DNA of 64,000 nucleotides from JANWXD01 sp037446115 (lineage in GTDB: Bacteria > Acidobacteriota > Terriglobia > Bryobacterales > Bryobacteraceae): assembly GCA_037446115.1 (NCBI GenBank), contig JBBIJF010000024.1:1-64000 (forward strand), given 5' to 3'. A program made the position numbers and the translations under genes. The first letter of the stretch is position 1. Each line of letters begins with the position of its first letter. This document shows, piece by piece, positions 9,391 through 18,502 of this stretch. The notes below the pieces were generated by a model that made no database searches, was not told the origin of the DNA, and was given only the letters and a program-made list of their open reading frames with translations.

Positions 9391-10149
9391 ATGAATCGCA
9401 TGCAGTATTTCGCCACGCTGCCGTCTCTGGCGGCGCTGCTGGTTACCGGCCTCGCCACGGGCTGCGCTACCAAGAAATTCGTGCGCCAGACCGTGGCTCC
9501 GATCGAGGCGAAAGTAGGTGAGTTGGAAAAGAAAACCACCGAGCAAGGCGCCGACATTGAAGAACTGGAAAAGAGCGTGTCGCGGGCGGCCGAACGCGCC
9601 GAGACCGCAAATGCAGCGGCAGCGGCGGCCAACCAAGAGGCTCTGCGCGCCGGAGAGCGTGCCTCGACGGCGGGCAAGTCCGCCGAAGAAGCCCGGTCCC
9701 TTGCACAAAAAGGGCTGGACCGCGCCGGCGAAGTCGAGCAATCGCTCGGCAGCCGCATCGAGAACATAGACAACTACCTGCCTGTCTCGACCGAGACCAT
9801 TCTGTTCGGGTTCAACCGCAGCGACCTCACCGAAGAAGCCAAGGCCCAGCTTGACACGTTCGCTCGCGGTGTGGCGGAGCGGAAACATTACCGGATCGAA
9901 GTGCAGGGATTTACGGACCGTAGCGGTCCGCAGGACTACAACCTGGAGCTCAGCCGGAAGCGCGCCGCGGCCGTGGTGCGGTACCTCACGCTACAGCACA
10001 AAGTTCCGCTGCATCGCATTCACATCATGGGCTACGGTAGCGAGGCTCCGGTTGCCGACAATCGCACGCGCGAAGGGCGCAAGCAGAACCGCCGCGTGGA
10101 GGTACGGCTGCTCGCGGCCGAACAGGGTCCCGTGTCCGCCCGCCGCTGA
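9391..10149 (+). CDS. OmpA/Pal-family peptidoglycan-binding lipoprotein
   Basis: 252 residues. Signal peptide with lipobox (LATGC, Cys near residue 25), a coiled coil from ~35 to 125 (heptad-like, rich in Ala, Glu and Arg), then an OmpA domain. Its peptidoglycan-binding core is visible in VQGFTDRSGPQDYNLELSRKR and the terminal GRKQNRRVEV. Such proteins tether the outer membrane to the cell wall. The coiled coil is longer than in classic Pal and would act as a spacer. A strong GGGAGGAG precedes the ATG. It is co-transcribed with the glycine-zipper lipoprotein. Confidence 0.85.
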   Translation: MNRMQYFATLPSLAALLVTGLATGCATKKFVRQTVAPIEAKVGELEKKTTEQGADIEELEKSVSRAAERAETANAAAAAANQEALRAGERASTAGKSAEEARSLAQKGLDRAGEVEQSLGSRIENIDNYLPVSTETILFGFNRSDLTEEAKAQLDTFARGVAERKHYRIEVQGFTDRSGPQDYNLELSRKRAAAVVRYLTLQHKVPLHRIHIMGYGSEAPVADNRTREGRKQNRRVEVRLLAAEQGPVSARR

Positions 10150-10171
10150 GTCGGTCTGCTGCGGGCCGCCT

Positions 10172-10774
10172 CTAGCGCACTGAGACGGCGAGGTCCCGCG
10201 CCAGCACATCCGCACGTTCGGCCAGGTTGCTGGCCCGGAGCAAATCAGTGCTCCGGGCCTCTTCGGCCTGGGCGATGAAGGTGCGGATGTGCTCGACCAA
10301 GGCCGTTTGTTGCAGGTCGAGGGTCTTGCCCCGAAGCGAAGCCAGCGTGGCCCGCGCGCGCGCGAGACGCTCGTTGATGTTTCTCTCCAGGGCTGCGCGC
10401 TGCTCCGGCGTAAGGATCTGCTTCAGCTGCGGGGGCGGGGCGGCGGGCGGCGCCTGGGGTTGGGCTTCTCCGGATGGGGGCTCCACTCGCGGCCCCGCGG
10501 GAGAAGGGCGCTTCGGAGGGGCGGGCAGCGGCCCGGGAAGGATGACCACCGGCGCTTGCAGCACCGGCTGTTCGGCAGGGACCTCCGGGGGTTCTGCCTC
10601 GGCCGAGGTTCGGTGCGGCTCGGGCAAGGGAGGCTCTGCAGCCGGTGGCTGCGCCGACACGGGCGCCGGGGCCGACGGCGGGGCTGCCGGTCTGGCTTTG
10701 CGGAAAGGCCAGCAGGAGGACGTCCACAACGCCCCCAAGACTACCGTGCAGGCCCAGAAACGCCGGCGAGTCAT
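10172..10774 (-). CDS. Proline-rich exported protein
   Basis: 200 residues. A basic N-terminus (MTRRR) and a hydrophobic segment ending in a cysteine (LWTSSC) suggest export, possibly as a lipoprotein, although the lipobox is imperfect. Residues ~30-115 are a Pro/Ala-rich linker. The C-terminal ~80 residues are helical and charged (LTPEQRAALERNINERLARAR). The start overlaps the stop of the upstream histidine kinase gene by 4 bp, which implies translational coupling. The protein may sense or span the periplasm for that kinase (inference). No named family recognised. Confidence 0.6.
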   Translation of the reverse strand: MTRRRFWACTVVLGALWTSSCWPFRKARPAAPPSAPAPVSAQPPAAEPPLPEPHRTSAEAEPPEVPAEQPVLQAPVVILPGPLPAPPKRPSPAGPRVEPPSGEAQPQAPPAAPPPQLKQILTPEQRAALERNINERLARARATLASLRGKTLDLQQTALVEHIRTFIAQAEEARSTDLLRASNLAERADVLARDLAVSVR

Positions 10775-12678
10775 CCCGAAGCCCCGATTTCCCTGCCGGC
10801 TTCGGCCATCGAATAGCCCGGGCCCTCGGCCGCGGACTCGGCGGCCGGAAAGCGCAGCACGAACGTTGTCCCCTTGTCCGGCTCGCTGGAAAAATCAATG
10901 CTGCCGCCGTGCAGTTGCACGACCCGAAAAGTCACGGCCAAACCGATCCCCGATCCCTTGCCCTTGGTCGTGAAGTAGAGGTTGAAGATCTTGTCGCGGA
11001 TCTCTGGGGGAATTCCCGGACCCTGATCCGCCACGCGGAGCAGGCAATCCGCGCCCGAACGTTCCGCGGTGATAGTCAGCCGGCCGCCATCGCGCATCGC
11101 CTCCATGCCGTTGACCACCACATTGAGCAGGGCTTGCTTGACCAGGTTGCGGTCCCCGCGAGTGCGCACCGGCCGGTTGTGCGTTTCGACGGCGACCTCG
11201 ACGCCTTGCCGCGCCGCTTCCGGACGGATCAGCGAGGCGATTTCCTGGGCGATTTCGGCCAGATCCAGCTCCTCGAGTTTGAGTTCGACCGGCCGCGTAA
11301 AGTCCAGAAACGTCTTGACCACGTTCTTAAGCCGCGTGACCTCCCGGGAGATCACCTCGATCTGAGGCCGCGTTTCCGGGTCGTCCGCCAGCTTGGCCTT
11401 CAGCACCTCCAGGTGGAGAGCGATGGCGTTCAAGGGATTCTTGATTTCGTGAGCCGCACCGCCGGTAAGCTGGCTGATGGCCGCCAGCCGTGTAGACAGA
11501 TCCAGTTGCGAGCCGATGCGGCGGCGGGTCTCGGCGTCGCTCAAGGTGACCAGCGTGCCCACGCGTTCGCGGCCGGGGAACGATTCCAGCGGCTCGACGC
11601 TCAGCAGCACGCGGAGGGGATTCTGTCCGTCCCGCTCGAGCGTCACCAGGTGATTGCGGAGCGAGCGGTGGAACTCGAGGGCTCCGTGCACGGCGGCGCC
11701 CAGGGAGGTCGAGGGAGGAAAGAGCTCGCTCAGGGTGCGTCCCATCAGCTCCCAGCGGCCGCGCCCCAGCACGACCTCCGCCGCCTTGCCTGCCATGATC
11801 AGCCGGTCGTGCCGGTCGAACAGGAGAACCGCCTCTTCCAGACGCTCCAACAGTTGTTCCACATTGGTGCGGAGTTCGGAAGCCTCTCGCGCGCCGTGGA
11901 ACTGACGCTCCAACAAGCTCAACTTGGAGTGCACGGCGGCCACTTCGCCGCCCGCGCTTTCTGGCAGCATCTCCCGGGACGGCTCCCCGCGTGCAATGCG
12001 GTCAATCGCTTCCCCGATGCGGGCCAGAGGCCGGAGGGCGAGATTGGAGACCAGCACGGCCAGGCCGATCGCCGCCGCCAGGGTCATTCCCAAAAGGGCC
12101 CCGACGCGGTGAATCTGCGGCATGATCGAGTTGCGGAGCAGCGCCGAGTGAACAATGACCTTGATCTCGAAAACCGGCGGCCGGTCCTGCTCGATACCGA
12201 GCGGCAGGGAGACCTCGTAGAGTTGGCGTCCCGCCAGCACCCCCGGCAGTTGCTGCCAGGCGCCGCGGCCGGTCCAGGTCGCCAGGCTGGCAAACCGCGT
12301 TGCCCGCTGTCCGGCGCTATGCGGATTAGAAGAGGTCAGAACCTCCCCGTCCCCGCCGGCGATCTGGATCTCGTAAATAGTGCGGGTGGCGGCCATGGAG
12401 TCCACCAGCAGGCGGTGCAGGTCCTGATCGCTGCGGACAAGCTCTCTCCATCGCGCGATGGTTTCCTCGACGGTCTCCGGCCACGGCACGGAAGGAGGTT
12501 GCTCGCTCAGCCGCCGCACCAACACGCTCTGGATCTGTTGCGCCGTCATGAGGGCGCGCTCGAGTGCGTCGGAGAAGCGCGCCGTGAGGATGGTGTGCAG
12601 GCTGAGAGCCGCCAGCGCCAGACCGGCCGCGCTCACCAGCGTCAGAATCGTCAGCCGGAGGCGCGTTCTCAGGGACAT
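10771..12678 (-). CDS. Membrane sensor histidine kinase
   Basis: 635 residues from the ATG at 12678; a longer frame to 12780 lacks support. Order: a transmembrane helix near the N-terminus (LTILTLVSAAGLALAAL), a periplasmic sensor region, a second helix (LLGMTLAAAIGLAVLVSNLAL), a HAMP-like linker, a PAS-like region, the phospho-acceptor box (AAHEIKNPLNA, His near 410), then a HATPase domain with the N box (NVVVNGMEAM), G1 (DQGPGIP) and G2 (GSGIGLA). This is a NtrB/ZraS-type kinase. No response regulator lies nearby, so its partner is elsewhere. Downstream it overlaps the proline-rich gene by 4 bp. Confidence 0.9.
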   Translation of the reverse strand: MSLRTRLRLTILTLVSAAGLALAALSLHTILTARFSDALERALMTAQQIQSVLVRRLSEQPPSVPWPETVEETIARWRELVRSDQDLHRLLVDSMAATRTIYEIQIAGGDGEVLTSSNPHSAGQRATRFASLATWTGRGAWQQLPGVLAGRQLYEVSLPLGIEQDRPPVFEIKVIVHSALLRNSIMPQIHRVGALLGMTLAAAIGLAVLVSNLALRPLARIGEAIDRIARGEPSREMLPESAGGEVAAVHSKLSLLERQFHGAREASELRTNVEQLLERLEEAVLLFDRHDRLIMAGKAAEVVLGRGRWELMGRTLSELFPPSTSLGAAVHGALEFHRSLRNHLVTLERDGQNPLRVLLSVEPLESFPGRERVGTLVTLSDAETRRRIGSQLDLSTRLAAISQLTGGAAHEIKNPLNAIALHLEVLKAKLADDPETRPQIEVISREVTRLKNVVKTFLDFTRPVELKLEELDLAEIAQEIASLIRPEAARQGVEVAVETHNRPVRTRGDRNLVKQALLNVVVNGMEAMRDGGRLTITAERSGADCLLRVADQGPGIPPEIRDKIFNLYFTTKGKGSGIGLAVTFRVVQLHGGSIDFSSEPDKGTTFVLRFPAAESAAEGPGYSMAEAGREIGASG

Positions 12679-12763
12679 GTTCGCCTGGCCCTTTCCCTTG
12701 ATCCCGGCGGCAATCTGGCTGCCATGCCGCCGACTATCCTGAGTGTACACCCCGGGTTGTGCT

Positions 12764-13897
12764 TCAGCCGGCGAGCTCAAACCGCCCGTCGGCGCGCAGC
12801 GTGTAACGGCGGCCCCGCCACGTGATCTGGTCTCCGAAAAATCCCGCGATCCAGATCACCCAGGACAGCATGTCCTCAAGGGGGAGCAGCCACCACCACT
12901 GTTTGGTCAGCGGGTCGCGAAGGACGCCCCATGCCACCGACCACGCTGCGATGGCGCGGAACACCAGCGCGGCGACCGCGAGCGGCCACCACTCCGGCCG
13001 CACGACCCACAGCGCCAGCGCCACGGACGTCGGATTCGTGAAGATCTGACCGGCATAGCCCGCCGGTCTGGACCGCCGCGTGCTCCGCGCCCAACGCAGC
13101 CGGTGGCGCAGGTTCTCGACCAACCGGGCTCCGCCGATGCGGTGCTCGATCACGTAGGAGGACAAAATGACGCCCACGCCCGCGGCGGCGGCAAGCCTGC
13201 CCAGCATGAAATCCTCGGCCAGGTAGTCCTTAACGCGCTCCAGACCTCCGATGCGCTCGAGAGCGGAACGCCGCGCCGCGATCGTCGGACCGACGGCGAA
13301 CTTCATTCCCTCCAGCAGCCTCGCCGCCAGCACGCCGGCGAGGAAGTCCGTGTTCAGGCCCAAGGCCTCCAACCGCGACCAGAAGCTGCTTGCCGGAACG
13401 GCGCGGTAGGGGCACGTGGCCAGACCCACGCGCGGGTCCTGGAATTCCGCTGCGAGCGTGCGCAGCATCCGCGCCTCGACGCGGATGTCGCTGTCACTCA
13501 TCACGACCAACTCGTAGCGCGCCTGCTCCAGCATGCGCGCCAGGCTGAAAACCTTGGCGTTGGGGTAGGGAGGCTCGCCGGTTACGATCAGGCGAGAGGG
13601 AACGCCGGGGTATTCGCTCCGCAGCTGCTCGACCAGCGCCGCCGCCGGGTCGTCGGGGGTTCGCACGGCAAACAGAATCTCGAACGCCGGATAATCCTGT
13701 TCGAAGAAGCTGCGCAGATTTTCCTCGAGCCCGTCGTCGGCGCCGGAGAGCGGTTTCAGGACACTGACAGGCGGCGTGTCCCTGAGCTCCGGCGTCCGAA
13801 CGGCCCGATAGCTGCGGACCGCGGCCACGACCAGCAGGGCATAGACGATGGAGCCGGCCGCAATGACGGCCAGCGCCCAGACCAGCAGCGTCATCAC
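12764..13897 (-). CDS. hpnI: HpnI-type glycosyltransferase (hopanoid side chain)
   Basis: 377 residues, family-2 glycosyltransferase of the ceramide-glucosyltransferase type. An N-terminal membrane helix (LLVWALAVIAAGSIVYALLVV) is followed by PPVSVLKPLSGADDGLEENL, the donor/metal motif SDSDIR, LAEDFMLG, and the acceptor motif RHRLRWAR; C-terminal helices anchor it in the membrane. In hopanoid producers HpnI adds N-acetylglucosamine to bacteriohopanetetrol. The first codon is GTG (13897) directly after the thrS stop, with an ATG one codon later. No other hpn gene is in the window, so a different lipid acceptor is possible. Confidence 0.75.
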   Translation of the reverse strand: MMTLLVWALAVIAAGSIVYALLVVAAVRSYRAVRTPELRDTPPVSVLKPLSGADDGLEENLRSFFEQDYPAFEILFAVRTPDDPAAALVEQLRSEYPGVPSRLIVTGEPPYPNAKVFSLARMLEQARYELVVMSDSDIRVEARMLRTLAAEFQDPRVGLATCPYRAVPASSFWSRLEALGLNTDFLAGVLAARLLEGMKFAVGPTIAARRSALERIGGLERVKDYLAEDFMLGRLAAAAGVGVILSSYVIEHRIGGARLVENLRHRLRWARSTRRSRPAGYAGQIFTNPTSVALALWVVRPEWWPLAVAALVFRAIAAWSVAWGVLRDPLTKQWWWLLPLEDMLSWVIWIAGFFGDQITWRGRRYTLRADGRFELAG

Positions 13898-15838
13898 TTA
13901 CTCGACGGGCGCTTTGCTCTCGATGAGTTGGCGGATCTCGGCGAGAAACTCCTCGAGGGACTTTGGCCCGAGATCGCCCCGCCTTCGGTTCCGCACGGAA
14001 ACCGTGCCGCTCTGGACCTCGCGGTCGCCGGCCACGAGCATGTAAGGGACCTTCTGCAGCTGCGCCTCGCGGATTTTGAGGTTGACTTTCTCGTTGCGAT
14101 CGTCCAGTTCGGCGCGGATGCCGGCCGCCTTTAGCCGTTCAGTCACCTGGCGGCCATAGGCGACGTGGCGGTCTGCAATCGGAAGCACCACCGCCTGCAC
14201 CGGCGCCAGCCAGACCGGGAACGCGCCGGCGTAGTGTTCGAGCAGGATGCCGAAGAAGCGCTCTACGGAACCGTACAGAGCCCGATGGACCATGAGCGGC
14301 TGGTGGGCTTTGCCGTCTTCGCCGATGTATTCCAGCTCGAAGCGCCGGGGCAGGGTGAAGTCGAACTGTACGGTGGAAAGCTGCCAGAGCCGGCCGATGG
14401 CGTCCACCAGCTTGACGTCGATTTTCGGCCCGTAGAAGGCCGCCTCGTCCGGTATGACCTTGACCTTCAAGTTCAGGCGGGCGGCCGCGTTGCTGAGGGC
14501 GCGCTCGGCCAGTTCCCACTGCTCCGGTGTGCCGTCGTACTTGGTGCTCTTTCCCCCGTCCCAGGTGGACAGCTCGGCCTCATATTCGTCAAAGCCGAAC
14601 GTCCGGAGCACGTCCACGGCAAACTGCAGGCAACCGGTGATCTCATCTTCGATCTGATCCGGCGTGCAGAAGATGTGGGCGTCGTCTTGCGTGAAACCCC
14701 GCACGCGGAGCAGGCCGTGCATCACGCCGGAGCGCTCATAGCGGTACACCGTGCCGAGCTCTCCGAGCCGCACCGGAAGATCACGATAGCTGCGGATCCG
14801 GTCCCTATAAATCAGGATGTGAAACGGGCAGTTCATCGGCTTGAGCTGGTATTCGGCATCATCCAGCTCCATGCGGCGGAACATATTTTCCGCATAAAAA
14901 CTATAATGTCCCGAGGTTTTCCACAGTTCCGCCCGAGCCACATGGGGTGTGTAAACCAGGGAATAGCCGCGAGCCAGATACTGCTCCCGCATCCAGTCTT
15001 CGAGCAGCTTGCGCACCATGGCTCCCTTGGGGTGAAAGAAGATCAGGCCCGGACCGGCCAGTTCCTGGATGCTGAACAGATCCAGCTCCTTGCCTAACTT
15101 GCGGTGATCGCGTTTCTTTGCCTCTTCCAGCCGCCGGAGGTAATCTTCGAGCTCTTTGCGAGTGAAAAACGCAGTGCCGTAAATGCGCTGCAGCTGGTGA
15201 TTCTTCTCGTCACCTTTCCAGTAGGCACCGGCAATGGAAAGAAGTTTGAATGCTTTGATGTAGGACGTGGACGGAACGTGCGGCCCGCGGCAGAAGTCAA
15301 TGAAATGAGGTCCGAGCGTGTACTCGCTGAACACCTCCCCGGCCCGCTCCTGGATCAACTCACACTTCATGTGTTCGCCCATTTCGGCGTATTTTTTCAA
15401 TCCTTCCTCTTTCGGAACGAGGCGCCGTTCATAGGGTAAGTCCTGGGCCTGGAGTTCCCACATCTTAGCCTCGATCTTCTCGAGATCCTCCGGAGTGAAG
15501 GGTTTGTCGCGGAGAAAATCGTAGTAGAAGCCGTTTTCGATCGGCGGTCCGATGCCCAGTTTGGTTCCCGGGAACAGCTCCAGAACGGCGGCGGCGAGCA
15601 GATGAGCCGTGGAGTGGCGGTAGACCTCCAGAGCCTCGGGATCCTTGGGCGTGAGGATCTCGACGGTGGCGTCACCTTCGAGCGGTCGCGTCAGATCCCA
15701 CAACTCGCCGTTGACCCGCGCAACGATCGCCTCCCTGGCAAGGCGGGGGCTGACGGCCTGGGCCACATCCAGAGGGCGGGTGCCTGGTGGGAACGTCTGC
15801 CGGCTCCCGTCCGGCAGCGTTACGGTAATGCTGTCCAT
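13898..15838 (-). CDS. thrS: Threonyl-tRNA synthetase
   Basis: About 646 residues, full length. N-terminal TGS domain (ITVTLPDGSRQTFPPGT), editing domain with HSTAHLLAAAV, class-II catalytic core (motif 2 near YRYERSGVMHGLLRVRGFTQDDAH; motif 3 near the end of the core) and a C-terminal anticodon-binding domain. Zinc-ligand residues (Cys in MNCPFH and the later His) are present. It charges tRNA-Thr in the cytoplasm. The ATG at 15838 is chosen because the TGS domain begins there; the frame runs to 16030 but overlaps the divergent gene. hpnI follows with no gap. Confidence 0.97.
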   Translation of the reverse strand: MDSITVTLPDGSRQTFPPGTRPLDVAQAVSPRLAREAIVARVNGELWDLTRPLEGDATVEILTPKDPEALEVYRHSTAHLLAAAVLELFPGTKLGIGPPIENGFYYDFLRDKPFTPEDLEKIEAKMWELQAQDLPYERRLVPKEEGLKKYAEMGEHMKCELIQERAGEVFSEYTLGPHFIDFCRGPHVPSTSYIKAFKLLSIAGAYWKGDEKNHQLQRIYGTAFFTRKELEDYLRRLEEAKKRDHRKLGKELDLFSIQELAGPGLIFFHPKGAMVRKLLEDWMREQYLARGYSLVYTPHVARAELWKTSGHYSFYAENMFRRMELDDAEYQLKPMNCPFHILIYRDRIRSYRDLPVRLGELGTVYRYERSGVMHGLLRVRGFTQDDAHIFCTPDQIEDEITGCLQFAVDVLRTFGFDEYEAELSTWDGGKSTKYDGTPEQWELAERALSNAAARLNLKVKVIPDEAAFYGPKIDVKLVDAIGRLWQLSTVQFDFTLPRRFELEYIGEDGKAHQPLMVHRALYGSVERFFGILLEHYAGAFPVWLAPVQAVVLPIADRHVAYGRQVTERLKAAGIRAELDDRNEKVNLKIREAQLQKVPYMLVAGDREVQSGTVSVRNRRRGDLGPKSLEEFLAEIRQLIESKAPVE

Positions 15839-15913
15839 CGTGGAGTTCTGATCTTTCAGCGTAGCATACGGCTCGGAACGGGTTTCCTTGCGAGGTGGGG
15901 CTCGCCGCTGCGC

Positions 15914-15919
15914 CATAAT
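15914..15919 (+). promoter_or_regulatory. CATAAT -10-like box 7 nt before the start
   Basis: CATAAT ends 7 nt before the ATG at 15927, and no Shine-Dalgarno sequence is present. This fits a leaderless transcript for the propeller/metallohydrolase gene. Confidence 0.4.
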
Positions 15920-15926
15920 GCTCCTC

Positions 15927-18452
15927 ATGAAGAAGCTCAGGACGCGCCTCCTGTGGCTGGGGCTGCTTTCGGCGACGGCCGCAGTGTCCCATCCGCGGGA
16001 ACCGTATCCGGCCGCACGGCACGGGGGCAACTACATGCACAACTATTACATCCCGCCCGCTCCCGGCTCGACACCGTGGGCGCCGTGCTGGTCCCCGGAC
16101 GGAAAGTGGATTGCGGTAGCGATGAGCGGCTCCATCTGGAGAGTGGATCCCAAAACGGGCGAGGCCGAAGAGCTGACTTACAATGAGCGCTATCATTCTT
16201 CTCCGGCCTGGTCTCCCGACGGCAACTGGATTGTCTATACGGCCGACGACGACGGCCGGGGCATCAATCTGGAAATCGTCCAGGTGGCCACCGGGGAGTG
16301 GCGCACGCTGGCTGCCGATGGCCACCTGTATCTCGACCCCGTGTTTTCCCCCGACGGAACCCGGCTGGCGTACGTCTCCTCACGGCCTTCGGGCTATTTC
16401 AACATCTTCGTTCGCGCCATCCGGAACGGCCGGTGGGACGGGCCGGAAATTCCGTTGACCGCGGACCACGGTTACGGGCGCGACCGGCTGTACTTCGGAC
16501 CCTGGGACATGCATACCCAACCGGCATGGACGCGTGACGGAAGCCAGATCGTCTTCGTATGCAACCGCGGCGTGCCGCTCGGCTCCGGGGACCTGTGGCG
16601 CATGCCGGTGAAGTCGTCCGGCATCGCCGAGGCCGTGCGAGTCCTCCGTGAGCAGACGCTCTACCGTACCCGGCCGGACGTGTCGCCGGACGGCAAACGC
16701 CTGGTCTACTCCTCCACACGCGGCGCCGCCCACCCGTTTCATGCTTTGTACGTGGTTCCCGTAAGCGGTGGCGAACCCTATAAGCTCACCTTCGGCGCCT
16801 ACGATCACTTCCATCCCCGCTGGTCGCCGGATGGCGAGAGGATCGCCTACGTTTCAAACGGCGGGGGTCTGCCGCAGCTTGCGCTGGTCGAAACGCACGG
16901 CGGTGCACGGCGGATTGTGCGTATCACCCGACGGCGCTGGCGTCGGCCTGTGGGGCGGCTCGAAGTGCGTATCCTGGACCAATCGGGAAGGCCGGCTCCC
17001 GCCCGCGTCTGGGGACTGGCAGCCGACGGCAAATTTTACGCGCCTGAGGACGCCTACGCCCGCGTCGGCGCCTCCGGAACCCACTACTTCCACGCCCGGG
17101 GGCGGTTCAGCGTCGAGGTCCCGCCCGGCCGCATGACGATCCACGCCGCGCGAGGCTTCGAATACCGGCCTGCTGCGGTTGAGGTCGAAGTCCGGGCTGG
17201 TCAAACGGCGCGGGCCCTGCTGGTCCTGCGGCGCTGGACGGATCTTTCCGCTCTCGGCTGGCACAGCGGCTCCACGCACGTGCATATGAACTACAGCGGG
17301 AACCTGGGCAACACGCTGGAGAACCTCTTGTTTCTTTCCGAAGCCGAGGACCAGGACTTCCTCAACATGCTCATTGCGAACAAAGACAATCGTATCCTCG
17401 ACTACGAGCACTTCGTCCCCGGAGGAGGGGAACACCCTCTCACCCGCGGCAAGCCCGGAGTACGGCTGCTGGTGGGCCAGGAATACCGGCCTCCCTTTTA
17501 CGGCCACGTCTTCCTCCTCGGATTGCGCGAACATCTGATCTCGCCCTTCGCCACCGGCTACGAGGGCACGGCCATCGAAAGTCTGTACCCGAGCAACACC
17601 GACATGCTCCGCAAAGCGCGAGCGCAGGGCGCCGTGACCGCCTACGTGCACGCCTTTGCGGGCGACAAGGACCCGCTCGATGCGGACCTGGGAGCGGCCA
17701 AAGCCCTTCCTGTGGATGCCGCCTTGGGAACCGTGGACGCGGTCGAATGGTCCGCCGCCGGCCGGGCCGCGCTCCAGGTGTGGCACCATTTGCGCAATCT
17801 CGACCTCCCGATCGCTGCCGTGGGCGGCGAGGATTCCATCACGGACTTGCACATCGGCAAACTGATCGGCAGCGTCCGCACCTACGCCTTCCTGGGCCGG
17901 GAGCACACGGTGGAAGCGTGGCTGCAAGCGATCCGTCAGGGCCGCACCTTCATGAGCACGGGTCCGCTGCTGCTGTTGCGCATTGGCGGAAGAGGCCCCG
18001 GCGAAACGGTGCGGTTGCCCGCCGAAGGGGGCACCGTCGAGATCGAAGCCGAGGTGCGCTCGCCGGCTCCTTTGCGCAAGGCGGTTGTGCACCGCAACAG
18101 TCGAGAGTTTCTGGAAGTGCCGCTTGTCCCCGGCGGCCGTTCCGGCAAGCTACAGGGGGCCGTCCGCGTAGGCGAGAGCTGCTGGTTCTCGCTTTACGCG
18201 GAAGGAGATCCTCATCCGGCCTTCGATGCTGCGTTTCTTCAGGCGGTGACCAACGCCGTGCGTGTCTACACGGGGGACCGGAGGATCCGCGACCGTACGT
18301 CGGCGGAGTACTTCCTGAAGTGGATCGCGCGACTGGTGCAGATGGCTCAGGAGTGGCCCTGGTGGCGCTCCGATGCGGAGCGGCGCCGCGTGCTCGCACA
18401 GTTCGAAGAAGCTTCGCGTCTCTACCGTCGCCTCGCTGAGGGGGCGCCATGA
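15927..18452 (+). CDS. PD40 beta-propeller fused to CehA/McbA-type metallohydrolase domain
   Basis: 841 residues. A signal peptide (RTRLLWLGLLSATAAVS) is followed by TolB-like propeller blades with repeated SPDG motifs (CWSPDGKWIAV, AWSPDGNWIVY, VFSPDGTRLAY, RWSPDGERIAY). The second half carries a PHP-like metallohydrolase of the CehA/McbA type: GSTHVHMNY with H451 and H453, then YVHAFAGDKD and GGEDSITDLH as further metal ligands. CehA-type enzymes hydrolyse phosphodiester or carbamate-like bonds; the substrate here is unknown. The stop overlaps an in-frame ATG of the following sulfatase, so the two are probably coupled. Confidence 0.8.
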   Translation: MKKLRTRLLWLGLLSATAAVSHPREPYPAARHGGNYMHNYYIPPAPGSTPWAPCWSPDGKWIAVAMSGSIWRVDPKTGEAEELTYNERYHSSPAWSPDGNWIVYTADDDGRGINLEIVQVATGEWRTLAADGHLYLDPVFSPDGTRLAYVSSRPSGYFNIFVRAIRNGRWDGPEIPLTADHGYGRDRLYFGPWDMHTQPAWTRDGSQIVFVCNRGVPLGSGDLWRMPVKSSGIAEAVRVLREQTLYRTRPDVSPDGKRLVYSSTRGAAHPFHALYVVPVSGGEPYKLTFGAYDHFHPRWSPDGERIAYVSNGGGLPQLALVETHGGARRIVRITRRRWRRPVGRLEVRILDQSGRPAPARVWGLAADGKFYAPEDAYARVGASGTHYFHARGRFSVEVPPGRMTIHAARGFEYRPAAVEVEVRAGQTARALLVLRRWTDLSALGWHSGSTHVHMNYSGNLGNTLENLLFLSEAEDQDFLNMLIANKDNRILDYEHFVPGGGEHPLTRGKPGVRLLVGQEYRPPFYGHVFLLGLREHLISPFATGYEGTAIESLYPSNTDMLRKARAQGAVTAYVHAFAGDKDPLDADLGAAKALPVDAALGTVDAVEWSAAGRAALQVWHHLRNLDLPIAAVGGEDSITDLHIGKLIGSVRTYAFLGREHTVEAWLQAIRQGRTFMSTGPLLLLRIGGRGPGETVRLPAEGGTVEIEAEVRSPAPLRKAVVHRNSREFLEVPLVPGGRSGKLQGAVRVGESCWFSLYAEGDPHPAFDAAFLQAVTNAVRVYTGDRRIRDRTSAEYFLKWIARLVQMAQEWPWWRSDAERRRVLAQFEEASRLYRRLAEGAP

Positions 18453-18502
18453 GAAGCGGCGCTCATTGCTCCCGCTGCGATCCCGGCGCCAGGATTGGCG
18501 GC

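Noticed and set aside
10645..12825. A 726-codon plus-strand frame over the histidine kinase
   Set aside because: Its product has no domain-like features and is rich in Arg, His and Gln, as shadow frames are. The minus-strand kinase has all HATPase boxes.
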